From: an uncultured Candidatus Saccharibacteria bacterium
Lineage (GTDB): Bacteria > Patescibacteriota > Saccharimonadia > Saccharimonadales > Saccharimonadaceae
Length of the DNA: 8,083 nt
Assembly (NCBI GenBank): GCA_947364965.1
Contig: CANAUU010000043.1
Location: 1-8,083, forward strand
Reading direction: 5' to 3'
Every line of letters starts with the position of its first letter. The first letter of the stretch is position 1. The notes under the pieces were generated by a model that was not told the origin of the DNA, made no database searches, and saw only the letters and a program-made list of their open reading frames with translations. A program made the translations under genes and the position numbers. Of the stretch, positions 6,754-8,083 are shown in pieces.

Positions 6754-8083
6754 ATGTTTGACTCTCGTCCGTTTGTAGGCGGGGATGGGGCGGAAAACGT
6801 TTGCGCTTTTCGTGATTGGTTCGCCGAGCACTTCGCACTCGACGGTAAACCTTATACGCTCGACCTTGATCAGGCACGAGCTGTGCTAGATAATCATAAA
6901 AATACACTCGTGGTCGCACGCGCCGGCTCCGGCAAAACTCGGGTCATCGTCGCGAAAATCGCTTATCTACTCGCAACTAAGCAGCTCCAACTCCATGAAA
7001 TTATCGCCTTTATGTTTAACCGCGATGCGGCTCACGAAGTCAATCAGCGCATTGCGAAGGTGGAGTTTGACGGACAAGCGATTGCGATTTTGGATGGGAG
7101 CAATACTTGCCCTATCGGCAAAGAAATTCACATCGCCTCAACTTTCCATAAGTTTGCGCTCGATATTATGAAACTCTCTGGCGCTCGCCCCGAGCTAATC
7201 TCCGAAGAAGAACATGATCAGACCATCCGCCAGGCTCTGCGACAAGCCCTCAGGCGGTATGGGCAACGCACATCGACTCGCGAGTTCGAGGAATTAGTAA
7301 AAATAGTCTCCGGGTTTGTCACGCGCGCTGGGCAGAAATATTCCGGGACAGAGGGGCTAGAACGACTGCATAGGGAAATTGCTCGGCATTTAAATAATAC
7401 CAATCCGGAAAAGTCACGGCTACACCGGCTGGCGCTTTCGACTTACGAAGGTTATCTCGCCGCGCTCCGTCGTCCAAAACTCGATTTCAATATCATGATG
7501 GCAGAGGCGAGTGAGCTTCTGTGTGCGACCGCTAGAAACCCTACCACCAAGAGCATGATTCATACGCGCACCGCACCGCTAAAACTTATCCTAATCGACG
7601 AATACCAAGACTTCTCGCAACTTTTTCTCGATCTCATCCAGGCGCTGCGCGCGGTCTGCCCGACAGCGCATCTCTTTGCGGTGGGCGACGATTGGCAAGC
7701 CATCAATCGTTTCGCTGGCTCCGATGTCGACTATTTTATCAACTTCGCCGAGTATTTCCCGGAAAATTCAACCAGCATACCGCTCGCGACCAATTACCGT
7801 AGCCATCGGCGTATCGTCGAGAATGCTAATGATTATATGCTGGAGAATTACGACCCGGCAGCTAATCGCGCAGTGGCTTTCAATCGGAGACTCGGCAAAA
7901 CTATTCACCTAGACCCTGAGAAAACCCGCTTTGACGCCAGCGATATCTATGAAGATGCGCTTGGCGATGCTCGCTATCAAATTGCTCTCACTAAGGCTAT
8001 TGCCGTGACGCAAAAGCAGCAAGTGCCTGCCACCAAAATCTCAGCTGAAGCCGCCCGGCTTCTCAAAACAGTCTACAAAATCC
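6754..8083 (+). CDS. UvrD/Rep-family superfamily 1A DNA helicase, helicase IV (HelD)-like, 3'-truncated by window edge
   Basis: This is an ATP-dependent DNA helicase of the UvrD/Rep group, likely acting in DNA repair or recombination. The first 443 residues are present and the frame runs off the right edge. The motifs appear in order: Q motif LDLDQARAVL (residues 36-45), Walker A ARAGSGKT (55-62), motif Ia AFMFNRDAAHEV (85-96), motif Ib STFHKFAL (129-136), Walker B LILIDEYQDFS (278-288), motif III AVGDDWQAINRFAGSD (309-324), and LATNYRS (344-350) of motif IV. The GDDWQAI form is the one found in E. coli helicase IV rather than the GDxxQSIY of UvrD. The long N-terminal domain of E. coli HelD is absent. 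The Tyr usual after QAI or QSI is Asn318. ATG 6754 is the first possible start, because a TGA lies in frame at 6745. No clear Shine-Dalgarno is seen. The gene follows gatB by 31 bases and may be co-transcribed. Confidence 0.93.
   Translation, partial: MFDSRPFVGGDGAENVCAFRDWFAEHFALDGKPYTLDLDQARAVLDNHKNTLVVARAGSGKTRVIVAKIAYLLATKQLQLHEIIAFMFNRDAAHEVNQRIAKVEFDGQAIAILDGSNTCPIGKEIHIASTFHKFALDIMKLSGARPELISEEEHDQTIRQALRQALRRYGQRTSTREFEELVKIVSGFVTRAGQKYSGTEGLERLHREIARHLNNTNPEKSRLHRLALSTYEGYLAALRRPKLDFNIMMAEASELLCATARNPTTKSMIHTRTAPLKLILIDEYQDFSQLFLDLIQALRAVCPTAHLFAVGDDWQAINRFAGSDVDYFINFAEYFPENSTSIPLATNYRSHRRIVENANDYMLENYDPAANRAVAFNRRLGKTIHLDPEKTRFDASDIYEDALGDARYQIALTKAIAVTQKQQVPATKISAEAARLLKTVYKI

Noticed and set aside
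6744..6761. An ATG ten bases upstream of the chosen helicase start
   Set aside because: It is in another frame and reaches a TGA stop after five codons.

Overview
The window is about 8.1 kb of densely coded, single-strand (+) bacterial DNA with balanced base composition. It holds five protein genes and one real intergenic region. The organism looks like a member of the Patescibacteria/CPR, and Saccharibacteria (TM7) is my best guess. This is inference from a divergent RpoC, a leaderless-looking promoter/start arrangement, and the gene set; no rRNA gene is present to settle it. All four genes that end inside the window with a Gat or unknown function, plus rpoC, stop at TAG or TAA. No reading frame needs a recoded UGA, so the UGA=Gly code of Gracilibacteria/SR1 is not supported.

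Layout. (1) 1-2978: the C-terminal roughly three quarters of rpoC, the RNA polymerase beta' subunit, cut by the left edge. (2) 2979-3148: an intergenic control region. It has a strong rpoC terminator, two near-identical extended -10 promoters, a 16-bp imperfect direct repeat and a compact inverted repeat. The second promoter ends so close to the gatC start codon that the mRNA should be leaderless. (3) 3149-6722: a tight operon gatC - gatA - unknown gene - gatB, with 1-nt stop/start overlaps around the unknown gene. (4) 6754-8083: the N-terminal 443 residues of a UvrD/Rep superfamily 1A helicase related to helicase IV (HelD), cut by the right edge.

How the genes work together. GatC, GatA and GatB form the glutamine-dependent amidotransferase that converts Glu-tRNA(Gln), and in many bacteria Asp-tRNA(Asn), to the correct aminoacyl-tRNA. 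The gene between gatA and gatB encodes a 139-residue protein with one N-terminal membrane helix and a helical cytoplasmic domain. That domain ends in an R-N-x-x-x-H motif typical of HEPN domains, many of which are RNases. A membrane-tethered HEPN-like protein translationally coupled to the tRNA amidotransferase is the most interesting candidate for undescribed biology here.

The second notable theme is the polymerase. RpoC keeps the catalytic aspartates but has lost all four Zn2-site cysteines. It carries non-standard residues in the trigger loop (Asp and Lys where E. coli has Arg933 and Phe935) and in the F-loop segment. It also has an extra duplicated barrel-like segment after the trigger loop.
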